From: Flavobacteriia bacterium | GTDB lineage: Bacteria > Bacteroidota > Bacteroidia > Flavobacteriales_D > Crocinitomicaceae | Direction: 5' to 3' | NCBI GenBank assembly: GCA_947463445.1 | Contig: CANHRS010000013.1 | Coordinates: 1-45,584 of the forward strand | Length of the DNA stretch: 45,584 nt | In this document: in pieces, positions 15,925-27,142 of the stretch | How the letters are laid out: each line of letters opens with the position of its first letter | Numbering within the stretch: the stretch's first letter is position 1 | Made by a program: the position numbers and the translations under genes | Notes under the pieces: model-generated | Database searches by the model: none | What the model saw: only the letters and a program-made list of their open reading frames with translations | What the model was told of the DNA's origin: nothing

Positions 15925-16135
15925 AAATAGTATAAATCTTTTTCAGAAATTCTGATTCAGAAATATTATTTGATTTCCAATCTATGTACAATTGAATAGA
16001 TTCTTTGGAAGGTATAAATCCCTCAAACATATTCGTACCAATAGCATTTGCAGTACTCTCCAATGTTTTTAAGTCGGAAAATTGCACGCCCATAATGGTT
16101 AGCTTTTCGCGGTCTATGTCTATAGATTTATACAT
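15914..16135 (-). CDS. VbhA-like antitoxin of a Fic toxin
   Basis: A 73-residue protein. Residues 33-41 contain the Fic-inhibitory motif (S/T)xxxE(G/N) as TNMFEG, inside AIGTNMFEGFIPS. The rest (IQLYIDWKSNNISESEFLKKI) fits the three-helix VbhA antitoxin fold, whose inhibitory helix blocks the ATP site of the Fic partner. It overlaps the following Fic gene by 11 bases and precedes it, as in VbhA-VbhT pairs. An internal Met15 is a possible alternative start. Because the toxin is truncated, the antitoxin may be a relic or may act on another Fic protein elsewhere in the genome. Confidence 0.7.
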   Translation of the reverse strand: MYKSIDIDREKLTIMGVQFSDLKTLESTANAIGTNMFEGFIPSKESIQLYIDWKSNNISESEFLKKIYTIYGK

Positions 16136-16231
16136 GCTTGACTCACTAATTATAGTTCTAATTTACAAATATTAATTGAGTTTTGATACTGTAGGTTGCA
16201 TATGAAATACAAACTCTATTAAAATTAGTCT

Positions 16232-17026
16232 TCATGGTGTGGTAATATCTTCTTTTTTCGAAGTTGTTTTTATTATCGGCTTCCCTTGGATTGCCTGAAC
16301 CAATGTTGCTAAAGCTAAAAGTCCATATAAAATAGAAAGACCAATGGTTAATTTGTTACTTTTTAAGAGGTAATACGAAAGAATTGGCAGCACTTGTAAC
16401 GCATGCATACCAATGAAGTGAGCGACACGTAAATCACCGACGGGCTTGCTCCAACCAACAATGAACCAATTAGAATTTTCGTTGAATGCGCCTACACTGT
16501 GGTTCAATCTAGAACCCATTGCAAAACCTTCCAAAGCAAATACGACAAAAAAGATAATTCCGAAACGAATTGCCCATACGTAATGACTTGGTAATTCTGG
16601 AAAATCGTACTTAAAAAATAGAAACCCAACATAGGCTGTATACAATGTCACTGCCGTGGCTGCTAAAGCCATCATGGAGTATAAGAACGAATAAACAGGC
16701 GTACTCAAATTATAATGTGACAATTGTCCTTTGCTTGCTTGTAGCGCAATATAAAAAATTTCAAAACCGAGTAACAGTATGACTGTCCAATTAAATAATT
16801 TTAGGTTGAAGTTTGGTAAATAAGAACAATACCATCCCATTGCCCAGGCAAATAATACCGTTGAAAAAGCGAATTTAAATGGTTTGTACCAAGCGTTAAC
16901 ACCATAAACTTGTGTCGATGTAAATTTTGTTAGTAAGATAAATACGACTGAAAATAAGAGACAAACGAGTCCAAAATAAAACAATGCTTCATTTCGGAAT
17001 TTAAGTTGTAGGATAAAGTCTTTCAT
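16232..17026 (-). CDS. Polytopic membrane protein of unknown function beside carotenoid genes
   Basis: A 264-residue protein with about seven predicted membrane helices. I chose the ATG at 17026 (MKDFILQLKFRNEAL) over one at 17080 because the extra 18 residues look like untranslated leader. Polar groups recur near helix ends: YKPFKFAFS, GSRLNHS, and LRVAHFIGMHALQVLP with an HxxxH pair. Such conserved His pairs occur in membrane-bound oxidoreductases and hydratases, but no family is named by this pattern. It is divergent from the CrtA-like gene and lies between it and the Fic remnant. A link to carotenoid metabolism rests on neighbourhood only. Confidence 0.7.
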   Translation of the reverse strand: MKDFILQLKFRNEALFYFGLVCLLFSVVFILLTKFTSTQVYGVNAWYKPFKFAFSTVLFAWAMGWYCSYLPNFNLKLFNWTVILLLGFEIFYIALQASKGQLSHYNLSTPVYSFLYSMMALAATAVTLYTAYVGFLFFKYDFPELPSHYVWAIRFGIIFFVVFALEGFAMGSRLNHSVGAFNENSNWFIVGWSKPVGDLRVAHFIGMHALQVLPILSYYLLKSNKLTIGLSILYGLLALATLVQAIQGKPIIKTTSKKEDITTP

Positions 17027-17204
17027 CAAATTATTTAATACGGGAATAGTTAGAGAGTATAGTAACAATTTTAAACACATGTAAATTTAATCATGTAATT
17101 TAAATTAAACTAGGTGAACAACCCTACATGTAAATTAATATCCGCTGTTCCCCTTTAATTCTATTCCTTCTAAAGTATTATTATCACAACTTAATATAAA
17201 TAGG

Positions 17205-17212
17205 TATGTTTG
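17205..17212 (+). promoter_or_regulatory. Bacteroidota -7 box (TATGTTTG) before the CrtA-like gene
   Basis: TATGTTTG is an exact TAnnTTTG match, 24 bases before the TTG start at 17237. It supports that unusual start, since the frame has a stop at 17222 and no ATG near the expected position. No clear -33 TTG is present. Confidence 0.5.
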
Positions 17213-17236
17213 TTAGAACATTAAAATTTTTATTTC

Positions 17237-17953
17237 TTGAGTGCAATTACCACAATCACACTGTTTAAATTCTCCGGTTTTTGGAATAAAACTTGGGCAT
17301 TCGGACAAATGCAATTCGCACATAGTTTTTTACGAAAAACACCCGGACTGAATTTTTATAAATTGATGGGTAGTGGAAAAGAACCTGGATTTAATCCACT
17401 TCCAGATTGGGGTGTTTACGCTTTGCTGTGTAATTGGGAAAATGAAGAGGCTGCAAATGATTTTTTGCAACAAGCACCCATTTTTAAAAGATACCAAGAT
17501 CACACCACCGAACAATGGACGATTTTCATGAAACCATTGCATGCAAAAGGGTTATGGTCAGGGGTTAATCCTTTCAATCCTTCTTCGGATTTGGATGAAA
17601 CGAATCCGTTAATTGCTGTAATTACCCGCGCTACAATTCGAAAAAAAAATCTAATACAATTCTGGCGGTATGTTCCAATCTCACAACATCCAATTATTCA
17701 TGGTTGCGAAGGCTTAATTTATACCAAAGGAATTGGCGAAGCACCATTGGTTCAAATGGCTACCTTTAGTATTTGGCGAAGCATCGAAGATCTCAAAAAT
17801 TTTGCCTACAATAGTCCGGAACATAAAGAAGCAATCGCGAAAACACATCGGATAGATTGGTATAAAGAGGAAATGTTCGCGCGTTTTCAACCATACAAAT
17901 CTATAGGTGAATGGAATGGCAAAGATCTTTTATCCAGTTATTTTACTACTTAA
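17237..17953 (+). CDS. crtA: CrtA-like (spheroidene monooxygenase family) carotenoid oxygenase
   Basis: A 238-residue protein of the spheroidene monooxygenase family. It shows the family pattern FGQMQFAHS, then LMGSGKEPGFNPLPDWGVYALL near residues 45-65 and VITRATIR near residue 130. In phototrophs CrtA adds keto groups at C-2 of acyclic carotenoid ends. In Bacteroidota it may modify C-2' of the linear end of monocyclic carotenoids, which fits the CruF and CrtD genes nearby. The start is a TTG: there is no in-frame ATG before the conserved region, and a -7 box lies just upstream. It is convergent with the methyltransferase gene, 7 bases away. Confidence 0.8.
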   Translation: MSAITTITLFKFSGFWNKTWAFGQMQFAHSFLRKTPGLNFYKLMGSGKEPGFNPLPDWGVYALLCNWENEEAANDFLQQAPIFKRYQDHTTEQWTIFMKPLHAKGLWSGVNPFNPSSDLDETNPLIAVITRATIRKKNLIQFWRYVPISQHPIIHGCEGLIYTKGIGEAPLVQMATFSIWRSIEDLKNFAYNSPEHKEAIAKTHRIDWYKEEMFARFQPYKSIGEWNGKDLLSSYFTT

Positions 17954-17960
17954 TTAATCC

Positions 17961-18893
17961 TTACAATGGTTTTGCAACTACGGTCATAAATCCCATCGAA
18001 ACCATTTTTTCGAAGAGATAGATAGGTGAATGTAGTACCATGCCAGCAACAAATCGGATGAATCTTGGTTCCATGGATTCAGTCCAGTCAATGTGTTGTT
18101 TTTCCATTTTACTCATCCAATGTAAGGTGTAAGGTGCTAAGGAACCATAGGTTAAAAGAGATTCAACTTGCCAACCGCTATTTTTAAGTAATACTTCTAT
18201 ATTTTCTGGAGAATAAAGTCCTGTATGCCTTGGTGTATGATATCCTGCCCAATATTTCCCAAATTTACGACGGGTATAACTAGCAAAATTAGGCACTTCA
18301 ATAATCAACCTTGTTTCAGGATGCGAAATTGTAAGTAATTCGCTCAAATGTTTTTGTGGTTGATAATCGTGTTCTAAATAATGCCACATGGTAATAACAT
18401 CCATTGGTAATTCACCAGTTAGATTACCTACTTCCCCGATGCGTAAATCAATATTCGTAAAATCTTCAGGCGCATGCTTCCATCCTTCATTCGAAAAGTC
18501 AATGCCCATTAATGTTGCATCTGTTTCTTTGCGTAAATCACGTAAATATGTTGGTTTACCACAACCGACATCTAGAACCCTACTAGCTGAATTCAAGGAG
18601 ACATGTTTTTTTACGACTCCGATACGAGCTTTATCTGTTTTTTGTTGGTCTTTTTGTACAAATGATCCATATTTTCCCCATGCTTCTGACGCACGGTAGG
18701 GTAGATAGGAAGCGGTATAAAAAGCTCCTAATTCTTTCTCTGGAATTCGTGGGTTTAAAAAAACTAAACCACAATCTGTACATCTGTCAAAATTGTAAGA
18801 TTCTGTAGAATACGTATGCATCATTGCACCAGTTTCTATGTAGGATGTAAAGTTACTCGAATTACAGGCTAAACAGTTGCTTACGTATTCCAT
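17961..18893 (-). CDS. Class I SAM-dependent methyltransferase with N-terminal zinc-ribbon-like region
   Basis: A 310-residue protein. Four cysteines at 7, 10, 38 and 41 (CLAC and CTDC) form a probable zinc ribbon, then GLVFLNPR links to a Rossmann methyltransferase domain with LDVGCGKPTYL as the SAM-binding motif and MWHYLEHDYQPQ near residue 165. Proteins with this layout act on sugars or small molecules; it is not the O-methyltransferase CrtF. The start overlaps the end of the lycopene cyclase gene by 13 bases, so the two are translationally coupled. A step in tailoring the carotenoid, or a sugar or acyl group on it, is an inference. The target is unknown. Confidence 0.8.
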   Translation of the reverse strand: MEYVSNCLACNSSNFTSYIETGAMMHTYSTESYNFDRCTDCGLVFLNPRIPEKELGAFYTASYLPYRASEAWGKYGSFVQKDQQKTDKARIGVVKKHVSLNSASRVLDVGCGKPTYLRDLRKETDATLMGIDFSNEGWKHAPEDFTNIDLRIGEVGNLTGELPMDVITMWHYLEHDYQPQKHLSELLTISHPETRLIIEVPNFASYTRRKFGKYWAGYHTPRHTGLYSPENIEVLLKNSGWQVESLLTYGSLAPYTLHWMSKMEKQHIDWTESMEPRFIRFVAGMVLHSPIYLFEKMVSMGFMTVVAKPL

Positions 18894-20021
18894 GATCGTG
18901 TAATATAATTGGTAAATGCTTGCATAAAATATTTGGAACGAAACTTCGACATAATACCCAAATCCTCCTTGAAATTTGTTTCATCATCGAGAAATGCAAA
19001 TATTTTTTGAACCGGAATTTTGGAATACATCGTTTCAAATAATGCAGGACCCATATAGTTTTTACGGTTCAAGATATCTAAAAACAAGGAATCGTATAAC
19101 CGGAATTTTTTTGAAATTAATCCATCGTTTGCATTTCTACCTAGCTTTAAATTTTCTACAATTTTTCGAGCATTGCGTTCACAATTTTTAAAGGAATAAC
19201 CGGTAGTAGGTTTTACCCATCCACCCCCTGTACCAATGCTAATGTGCTTTCCAATCGAATATTTTTCGAAAGGAAAATCACTCATCGGAATTACTCCTTT
19301 TTCTTGTTCTATAATGGTATAGTTCGTTATGTTTAAAATATCGCTAATGTATTTTTTTAGCATCGTATCATAGGCGTCTTCTTGGAGTAAATTCCCTGAA
19401 AATAAGGTGAATTCAACCAATGCTTCTCGTTTATTTAAGGGAAGTACATAGGTAAAACTACAGGTCTTAGGTTGAAGTAGTCTAAAGTCCATCATCGTAA
19501 ATTGTTCAGGATCAAAAGTATCTTCTTCCGTGCGAATAATCCATCCTTTGAAATGTTGTAAAAGTCGTGTGTAGTGATCCTCTGTTGCATGAAATTTTTC
19601 AGGGATACGACTGTCAAAAACAGATTCTGCAGTATAGGTAGATGTCGCGCCTTGTATAGAAATTGATGCAGCTGTTTCTACCGAAAGCACATCATCGCTT
19701 ACCCATGTAAAAATGGAACTTGATGCAATTTCATCTTTTGCATATCGATAAAAATCAATTGCTTTTATCATTTTATAGCGATAGGGTTCTAGCGCTAATG
19801 GAATAGATTTGTTTGCTGTAAAAAAATGACCACGTGACCATTGTTTAGTCACAATATCCTCCCATAATCCATTCCCTTTTTCCCAAAAACACCATGTTCG
19901 GTCATTTTGATCTTTAGCGGATTTTTCTAGAATCAAGATGCGTTTATTCGTAAAAAACGATTCTTTTTTTATGGCTAATGCCAAATGCAGCCCAGCAGCC
20001 CCAGCCCCTATAATGGCAATA

Positions 20022-20041
<20 letters not shown>
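18881..20041 (-). CDS. crtY: Lycopene beta-cyclase, CrtY type
   Basis: A flavoprotein of about 386 residues that closes the beta-ionone ring of lycopene or gamma-carotene. The FAD-binding IIGAGAAGLHLAL lies at the N-terminus, followed by the cyclase signatures RTWCFWEKG and FDSRIPE, then DFRL and FTYVLPLNKREALVEFTLF. I chose the ATG at 20041 (MSSTHFDIAII). The frame extends 25 residues upstream, but that part is a shadow of the CruF gene, with which it overlaps by 20 bases. The surrounding genes suggest cyclisation of only one end. It overlaps the methyltransferase downstream by 13 bases. Confidence 0.88.
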
Positions 20042-22207
<2,166 letters not shown>

Positions 22208-22434
22208 TTAAAAGTAATTAAATTTTCCCCATAGAAATAATATAAAATGTAAAAAAAGCTTGTAGACACTTAGTCGTATAATTAAGAGTTTATTATAGTT
22301 TGGTTTTGGTCCAGTTTTTTCTTCGTTTCCATTCCCCTTAACTTCCCCCGACCTTCCCTTGCCATTTACTTATATTTTGTGACCTTTGTGCAAAAAAACT
22401 TTGAGTACTTTGTGTTAACCAAACTTACCATATC

Positions 22435-23232
22435 ATGAAAGGACAACTCCATAAAATGCGTGTTTCGCAAGATACACCTGTTAAGTACTACTTAGAACTC
22501 GAAAATACGATTTGCATGAACGATTACATTGGTAAATCCATCACACTTTCGTGGAGTGGTGTTATTCAATGCGTTTCGTGTCAAAAGGTGACGAAAAGTG
22601 CCTTTGGACAAGGTTTTTGTTATACCTGTTTCACACAATCTGCATCGGCTGCTGAATGTATCATTCGACCAGAACTGTGTCGTGCGCACCTCGGAGAGGG
22701 GAGAGATATTGCTTGGGAAGAAGCGAATCATAACCAACCACATGTAGTCTATTTAGCGCAGTCAGATATTGTCAAAGTCGGAGTCACCCGAGAAACGCAA
22801 ATCCCTACTCGCTGGATTGATCAAGGAGCAGTGGCTGCGATTAAAGTTGCGGAGACACCTAATCGATATTTGGCTGGTGTGTTAGAAGTTGCGTTAAAAG
22901 ATCATTTTTCAGACAAAACCAATTGGCAACGCATGCTTCGCAACGAAGTGGATGAAAGTATCGATTTAGTAGAAGAAAAATGGCAGCTAGAGGGAATACT
23001 ACCAGACGATTTATTGCAATATTTCACCGAAGATGATGAGATTTTAGCATTCGAATATCCAGTAAATAAATATCCTACAAAAGTAAAAAGCATGGCTTTG
23101 GAAAAATTAGGTTCCGTATCTGGAATCTTACAAGGCATCAAAGGACAATACCTATTATTTGATGGGGATCGCGTCATCAATTTACGCAAATACTCAGGAT
23201 ATATGGTGGAATTCAGGAATGATGAATTCTGA
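22435..23232 (+). CDS. DUF2797 family protein
   Basis: A 265-residue protein of the DUF2797 family, function unknown. Six cysteines at 46, 49, 62, 65, 75 and 82 (CVSC, CYTC, then single Cys) form a treble-clef-like zinc site. The middle part HVVYLAQSDIVKVGVTRET has the look of a GIY-YIG core (YL..VKVG), which hints at a nucleic-acid-related role. Sequence features of an active nuclease are not clear. It is convergent with the PhnA gene, with a shared hairpin in the gap. Confidence 0.8.
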   Translation: MKGQLHKMRVSQDTPVKYYLELENTICMNDYIGKSITLSWSGVIQCVSCQKVTKSAFGQGFCYTCFTQSASAAECIIRPELCRAHLGEGRDIAWEEANHNQPHVVYLAQSDIVKVGVTRETQIPTRWIDQGAVAAIKVAETPNRYLAGVLEVALKDHFSDKTNWQRMLRNEVDESIDLVEEKWQLEGILPDDLLQYFTEDDEILAFEYPVNKYPTKVKSMALEKLGSVSGILQGIKGQYLLFDGDRVINLRKYSGYMVEFRNDEF

Positions 23233-23280
23233 TTTATGAATTATTTGGATGAAATAAATTAGATTTTTCGAGGCAAACAA

Positions 23281-23327
23281 AAAATTAATTTCCGCAGTTT
23301 ACATTAGTAAATGAGGAAATTAATTTT
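23281..23327. terminator. Bidirectional hairpin between convergent genes
   Basis: Perfect 13-base arms, aaaattaatttcc (23281-23293) and ggaaattaatttt (23315-23327), enclose a loop whose inner tttac and gtaaa also pair. It lies between the ends of the DUF2797 gene (23232) and the PhnA gene (23366). The AT-rich arms give U-tracts in both directions, fitting a shared terminator. Confidence 0.65.
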
Positions 23328-23365
23328 GCAGTTGAACGATGAAAAAGCATTTTATTTCATTCAGA

Positions 23366-23947
23366 TTACGATTTCTTTACGTATTGCGTAAGTATAACAA
23401 TCTGCTGATCATTCACCCTCCCTTCAATTTGTTCGTGGTTATCATGTACTAATGAAATGTTACGCACAGCAGTTCCGCGTTTTGCCGTAAATCCTCCACC
23501 TTTCACATTTAAATCTTTAATCAATACCACGGAATCCCCCATGGTTAAAGTAACACCATTACAATCTTTGTGTATTTGAATATCCTCTTTGTCTTCCCCT
23601 TCTCCAGTTGCTTTTGCCCAGTTTAAGGTTTCTTCTTCCAAGTAAAGCATATCCAACAAATCTTGCGGCCATCCTTCTGCACGTAATCGTTGTAACATTC
23701 TCCATGCCATTACTTGTACAGCAGGGACTTCACTCCACATACTATCATTTAAACATCTCCAGTGGTTAGCATCTGCATTTTCTGGGTGCTCAATTTGATC
23801 ATGGCAGGTTTCACAAATGAAAATATAATCCTCTAAACGACCATTGTTAGGTGCCGGAGCGACTTCATAAGCGCGTAATTCGTTAGTAGATGTACATAAT
23901 TCACATGCGGAATTACTTCGTGCGTTTAATTCTTTTTCAAATGCCAT
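23366..23947 (-). CDS. PhnA/YjdM family zinc-ribbon protein
   Basis: A 193-residue protein. The N-terminal zinc ribbon has Cys15/Cys18 (CELC) and Cys45/Cys48 (CETC). A C-terminal PhnA SH3-like domain starts near residue 130 (DCNGVTLTMGDSVVLIKDLNVKG). These proteins were named after a phosphonate operon in E. coli, but no phosphonate genes are nearby, and the molecular role is unclear. The name alkylphosphonate utilization protein should not be taken as function. An exact TATCTTTG box lies at 23974-23981. Confidence 0.85.
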   Translation of the reverse strand: MAFEKELNARSNSACELCTSTNELRAYEVAPAPNNGRLEDYIFICETCHDQIEHPENADANHWRCLNDSMWSEVPAVQVMAWRMLQRLRAEGWPQDLLDMLYLEEETLNWAKATGEGEDKEDIQIHKDCNGVTLTMGDSVVLIKDLNVKGGGFTAKRGTAVRNISLVHDNHEQIEGRVNDQQIVILTQYVKKS

Positions 23948-23973
23948 GGTATGGATGTTTTAGTTATGTGCAG

Positions 23974-23981
23974 CAAAGATA
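23974..23981 (-). promoter_or_regulatory. Bacteroidota -7 box (TATCTTTG) of the PhnA gene
   Basis: On the minus strand this is TATCTTTG, an exact TAnnTTTG match, 26 bases before the ATG at 23947. Confidence 0.55.
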
Positions 23982-24106
23982 GAGAAAAATACAGGACCTT
24001 GGACCCGATTAAATGTACCTTGCTTATAGATAGATATGGAAGTAAAAAGAAATTTTAGTAATTTAACACTCCAATACAATGTAAATAATTAATCAAAATG
24101 TATACT

Positions 24107-24493
24107 ATGAAAAGTAGCTTAGTTTTAGCAGTTTCTTTATTCCTTTTTTCTTTTGTGAAAGATGCTCCCAAACATAAAGGATTGGCAAACGTAACAGTGG
24201 TAAAAGCATATTCCCAAAATGTATTAGGAAAAAATGTTGGTTATTATGTAGAGTTTAAAAACAATGGTAAAAGTGAAGTAGATGCACTTAAATGGAAGGC
24301 GTTTTTTTACGATAATTTTGATGAATACAAAGGAGAATCGGAAGGGACTTGGAGTTCTGGTAATTTTATTCAACCTATAAAAAGTGGAAAAACTACGGAA
24401 GATCTAGAAACTGCTTGGATAAAAGACGCCTCGAAAGTGGTAATAAAAATCCAAAAAGTTCATTTTGTAGATGGAAAAACAATCGGGAAATAA
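24107..24493 (+). CDS. Small secreted protein of unknown function
   Basis: A protein of 128 residues with a signal peptide (MKSSLVLAVSLFLFSFV). The rest looks like one beta-sandwich domain: YYVEFKNNGKSEVDALKWKAFFYD, then IKIQKVHFVDGKTIGK, a pattern of extracellular domains that compare accessory beta strands (FxLYD/DUF5780-like), though I cannot name the family firmly. The start is chosen at ATG 24107, with another ATG three codons upstream at 24098. It stands alone on the plus strand. Confidence 0.65.
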   Translation: MKSSLVLAVSLFLFSFVKDAPKHKGLANVTVVKAYSQNVLGKNVGYYVEFKNNGKSEVDALKWKAFFYDNFDEYKGESEGTWSSGNFIQPIKSGKTTEDLETAWIKDASKVVIKIQKVHFVDGKTIGK

Positions 24494-24535
24494 CTTATTT
24501 TTTACAGTTAATTAATTGTAAATCAGATTGTAGTT

Positions 24536-24973
24536 TTATTTTTTCTTGATATTTATGACGATAGATTCGTTTTTGTCAAGTACAGAAACAAATGGTGTAA
24601 TTACATTGTCATCCAGTAAAATAATATTTACGGTGTTTTTCCCCTCACTACCCGTAGAAATAGCTGAAAATTTTAACTTAGCTCCATCTACATCTGCAAA
24701 AGGTAACTCAATCAAGGTTTTCTTATTCTTAATAACAAAATTTTCTAATATTGGTTGATCATCATAGTAAATCGTAATAATATCATTGTCTTCGTTGGAA
24801 CCATCCCAAATAAATAAAGAAATATTATTAGACTTCCATCCTAATTGAATGAAGTTTTTAGCTGTAATTGTTTTGTAATTAATGAGTTGACTTATTTTTG
24901 GGTCGATGGATTGATTTACTTGTGTAAAACTCCAAAAGGGAAATAAACAAAGTATAAAAAGTGCTCTAAGCAT
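24536..24973 (-). CDS. Exported protein of unknown function
   Basis: A protein of 145 residues from ATG 24973, beginning with the signal peptide MLRALFILCLFPFWSFTQ. The frame extends 42 residues upstream without sense, so the upper part is not used. The mature part is mostly beta-strand-like, with the segment LFIWDGSNEDNDIITIYYDDQP near residue 45, then charged strands. I recognise no family. It lies 106 bases downstream of the lipoprotein gene on the same strand and may be co-transcribed. Confidence 0.6.
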   Translation of the reverse strand: MLRALFILCLFPFWSFTQVNQSIDPKISQLINYKTITAKNFIQLGWKSNNISLFIWDGSNEDNDIITIYYDDQPILENFVIKNKKTLIELPFADVDGAKLKFSAISTGSEGKNTVNIILLDDNVITPFVSVLDKNESIVINIKKK

Positions 24974-25079
24974 AAATCTAAAGTGTACTAAGCGTTTAAA
25001 CGTAAATTTAATTCTTTCTACAAAAGTAAAAAGACTTTGGAAACAATTTGTATAAGTTATCTCTTTTATGACTAATAAG

Positions 25080-26504
25080 TTAATAGAGACTAACCGCATC
25101 TCTTATTTTGTTAAGGTAGACATTACTAATTTGTTTCAAAATACCAATTCTCGTATCTTTCCCTTGAATTCGAATCGTAGATCCTTCGTTGTTTAGGGTA
25201 ATTTTAACCCAAGAAATGGCTTCTAAAAATGGATATGCTTGTACGGATACTGGTTGCGTAGCAGTATAATGCGCTATATCCACAAAACAATCAATTCCAT
25301 GTGTTCCAAAATCATGTGCAAAACCAGGTAATTCTACTCGTGGAAGGGGAGAGTTATGGTTATTACCGATTCCGCTAATTTCTTTTTTGTTAATGCTTAA
25401 TGCATAAAGCGGATTCGAACCAAAAAAAGATCGGGTAAGGTCGGAAATGGTTTTTCCTTGGTCTCCTAAGGTTAAATGGAAACTATGACTAGCACTCGAT
25501 CCATAATACATAAATGCTATTTCCCCACCGAATAAATTGGTAACAGGTCTATTACCTAAAGCCATGAGTGCAAGTGTAAGATTACCATTTGTCGATACAA
25601 GTTTTTGTAGCAAGTCAGGACTAAAATCTTCCAGTAAGGTTTGAACTTTCAACGGATTAAAATGCATAGAAATGCCACTAGTAGCTTTTCCTGGTGCTAA
25701 TTTTGAAACATTCGTTGTGGAAGCATTTTCAAAGAATAAACGTTTTTTTAATGCGCTAGAAAAATGATGCGTAGTTTGTATGGTAATGCCTCCTGATGCA
25801 AATTTGAATGCGCTTGTTAGTGATGCGCCTGTAAGTAGTGTCTTTATTTCTTTTTGTTGAATTTCAGTTAATTGTAAACCTGCGTTTTTAGCATATAAGT
25901 GGTACATATGTGCTAGGTGGGTTGTAAATTGAATAGCAGTTGATTTATCAGCTGTAATTGCATGGTTTGTTGTGTTTTCTTTCTTGTTTAACTGATTGAA
26001 TAATGTAGTGAAATGATGCGCAGTGATAACTCCTTGTTCTTGATAACGCAGAATAACAATGTCGTTCTGAATACCAATACTGAAGTTTGGACCGATAGCA
26101 TAATCTAAATCTTTAGTATGTTCTAATAATAAACCCAAGGATGCAATTTTTTCATGAATAGAATCTTTGTTTTTTACGGTGGCAAATACATGTATTACCG
26201 AAGGTTTTCCGGTAGGCTGCAATAATCCTTCTATAGAAAAATACACTCCTGAATCTAGATAAATACCTTGATTAAAAGCGTTTAATTCGGAAGAAACCAG
26301 TTTGTTAATTTTAGGAATTTGTTTGTAGTCCGCATTCTCCAAAATAGTGTTGAGATAAAGTTTCCCGGAAAAAATAACCGCTTCATTTTGACTGGAATAT
26401 GCAGTAAATTTCGCACCTAAAGTACGCTCTTTTGTTTTTTCAGAACAGGAAGTAAATAAACCAATGGAAAGTAAAAGAAATAGACTTAATGGAATTAATC
26501 GCAT
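25080..26504 (-). CDS. Lipoprotein of unknown function (resembles DUF4836-type)
   Basis: A lipoprotein of 474 residues from ATG 26504, with lipobox LFTSC near residue 20. The mature protein is a long mixed alpha/beta chain resembling Bacteroidota DUF4836 lipoproteins (approx. 450-500 residues): an N-terminal domain with IEGLLQPTGKPSVIHVFATV, a middle helical region, and a C-terminal part ending LNKIRDAVSLY. I am not certain of the family. The divergent gene begins 66 bases away at 26571, so promoters for both should lie between. Confidence 0.65.
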   Translation of the reverse strand: MRLIPLSLFLLLSIGLFTSCSEKTKERTLGAKFTAYSSQNEAVIFSGKLYLNTILENADYKQIPKINKLVSSELNAFNQGIYLDSGVYFSIEGLLQPTGKPSVIHVFATVKNKDSIHEKIASLGLLLEHTKDLDYAIGPNFSIGIQNDIVILRYQEQGVITAHHFTTLFNQLNKKENTTNHAITADKSTAIQFTTHLAHMYHLYAKNAGLQLTEIQQKEIKTLLTGASLTSAFKFASGGITIQTTHHFSSALKKRLFFENASTTNVSKLAPGKATSGISMHFNPLKVQTLLEDFSPDLLQKLVSTNGNLTLALMALGNRPVTNLFGGEIAFMYYGSSASHSFHLTLGDQGKTISDLTRSFFGSNPLYALSINKKEISGIGNNHNSPLPRVELPGFAHDFGTHGIDCFVDIAHYTATQPVSVQAYPFLEAISWVKITLNNEGSTIRIQGKDTRIGILKQISNVYLNKIRDAVSLY

Positions 26505-26570
26505 AGCGGGTCGATTTATCAATATTAATTACGAATTTTGCTTGTAAATTTAGTTAGAAAAACAAACGAT

Positions 26571-27137
26571 ATGCACGCTATTGAGCCCTTTTATCTATGG
26601 AGAGACTTTTATATTGCTTCGGAAGATGTAGCGTCCCCGTTTTACGGAAGGGATTATAGTGAGTTTACGTTTACGGATCAAATTTATAATTTTTACATTC
26701 ACCCACAGTGGGACTCCATCGGATCACCTACCATGTTTATTAAAATGTTGTATGTCGATTACGACGAAGCTTTTGCTGTCATAGAAATGATCGGTGAATG
26801 GAATGATGCAATCGAAAATGATATAATGACATTAAAACGGGATATCATTGAACCCATTATGGAACATGGTATTAATAAGTTTATCCTTATTGGAGAAAAT
26901 ATCCTGAATTTTCATTATTCCGACGATTGTTATTACGAAGAATGGTTTGATGAGGTAGAAGATGGTTGGATAGCTCTAGTCAATTTCCATGAACATGTCA
27001 TTAAAGAATTCGAAAAAATTCATCTAGATAGTTATTTCGTAATGGGTGGTGAATTGGAAGAAGAAGATTGGCGTACCATGCAACCTTTTGATTTTTATGT
27101 GAAAATTTCCGATTATGTCCAAAAACGATTGTCGTAA
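26571..27137 (+). CDS. Conserved Bacteroidota protein of unknown function
   Basis: A soluble acidic protein of 188 residues from ATG 26571 (MHAIEPFYLWRDFY). An upstream non-ATG extension of 11 codons is not convincing. Aromatic-rich segments such as EFTFTDQIYNFYIHPQWDS and LIGENILNFHYSDDCYYEEWF look like those of a group widely conserved in flavobacteria with no known role. No signal, helix or nucleotide motif is seen. A repeat-like hairpin (27143-27168) follows its stop. Confidence 0.7.
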   Translation: MHAIEPFYLWRDFYIASEDVASPFYGRDYSEFTFTDQIYNFYIHPQWDSIGSPTMFIKMLYVDYDEAFAVIEMIGEWNDAIENDIMTLKRDIIEPIMEHGINKFILIGENILNFHYSDDCYYEEWFDEVEDGWIALVNFHEHVIKEFEKIHLDSYFVMGGELEEEDWRTMQPFDFYVKISDYVQKRLS

Positions 27138-27142
27138 TGTAT

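Noticed and set aside
24546-24758. 70-residue plus-strand frame opposite the exported protein
   Set aside because: Antisense to a frame with a signal peptide; no other support.
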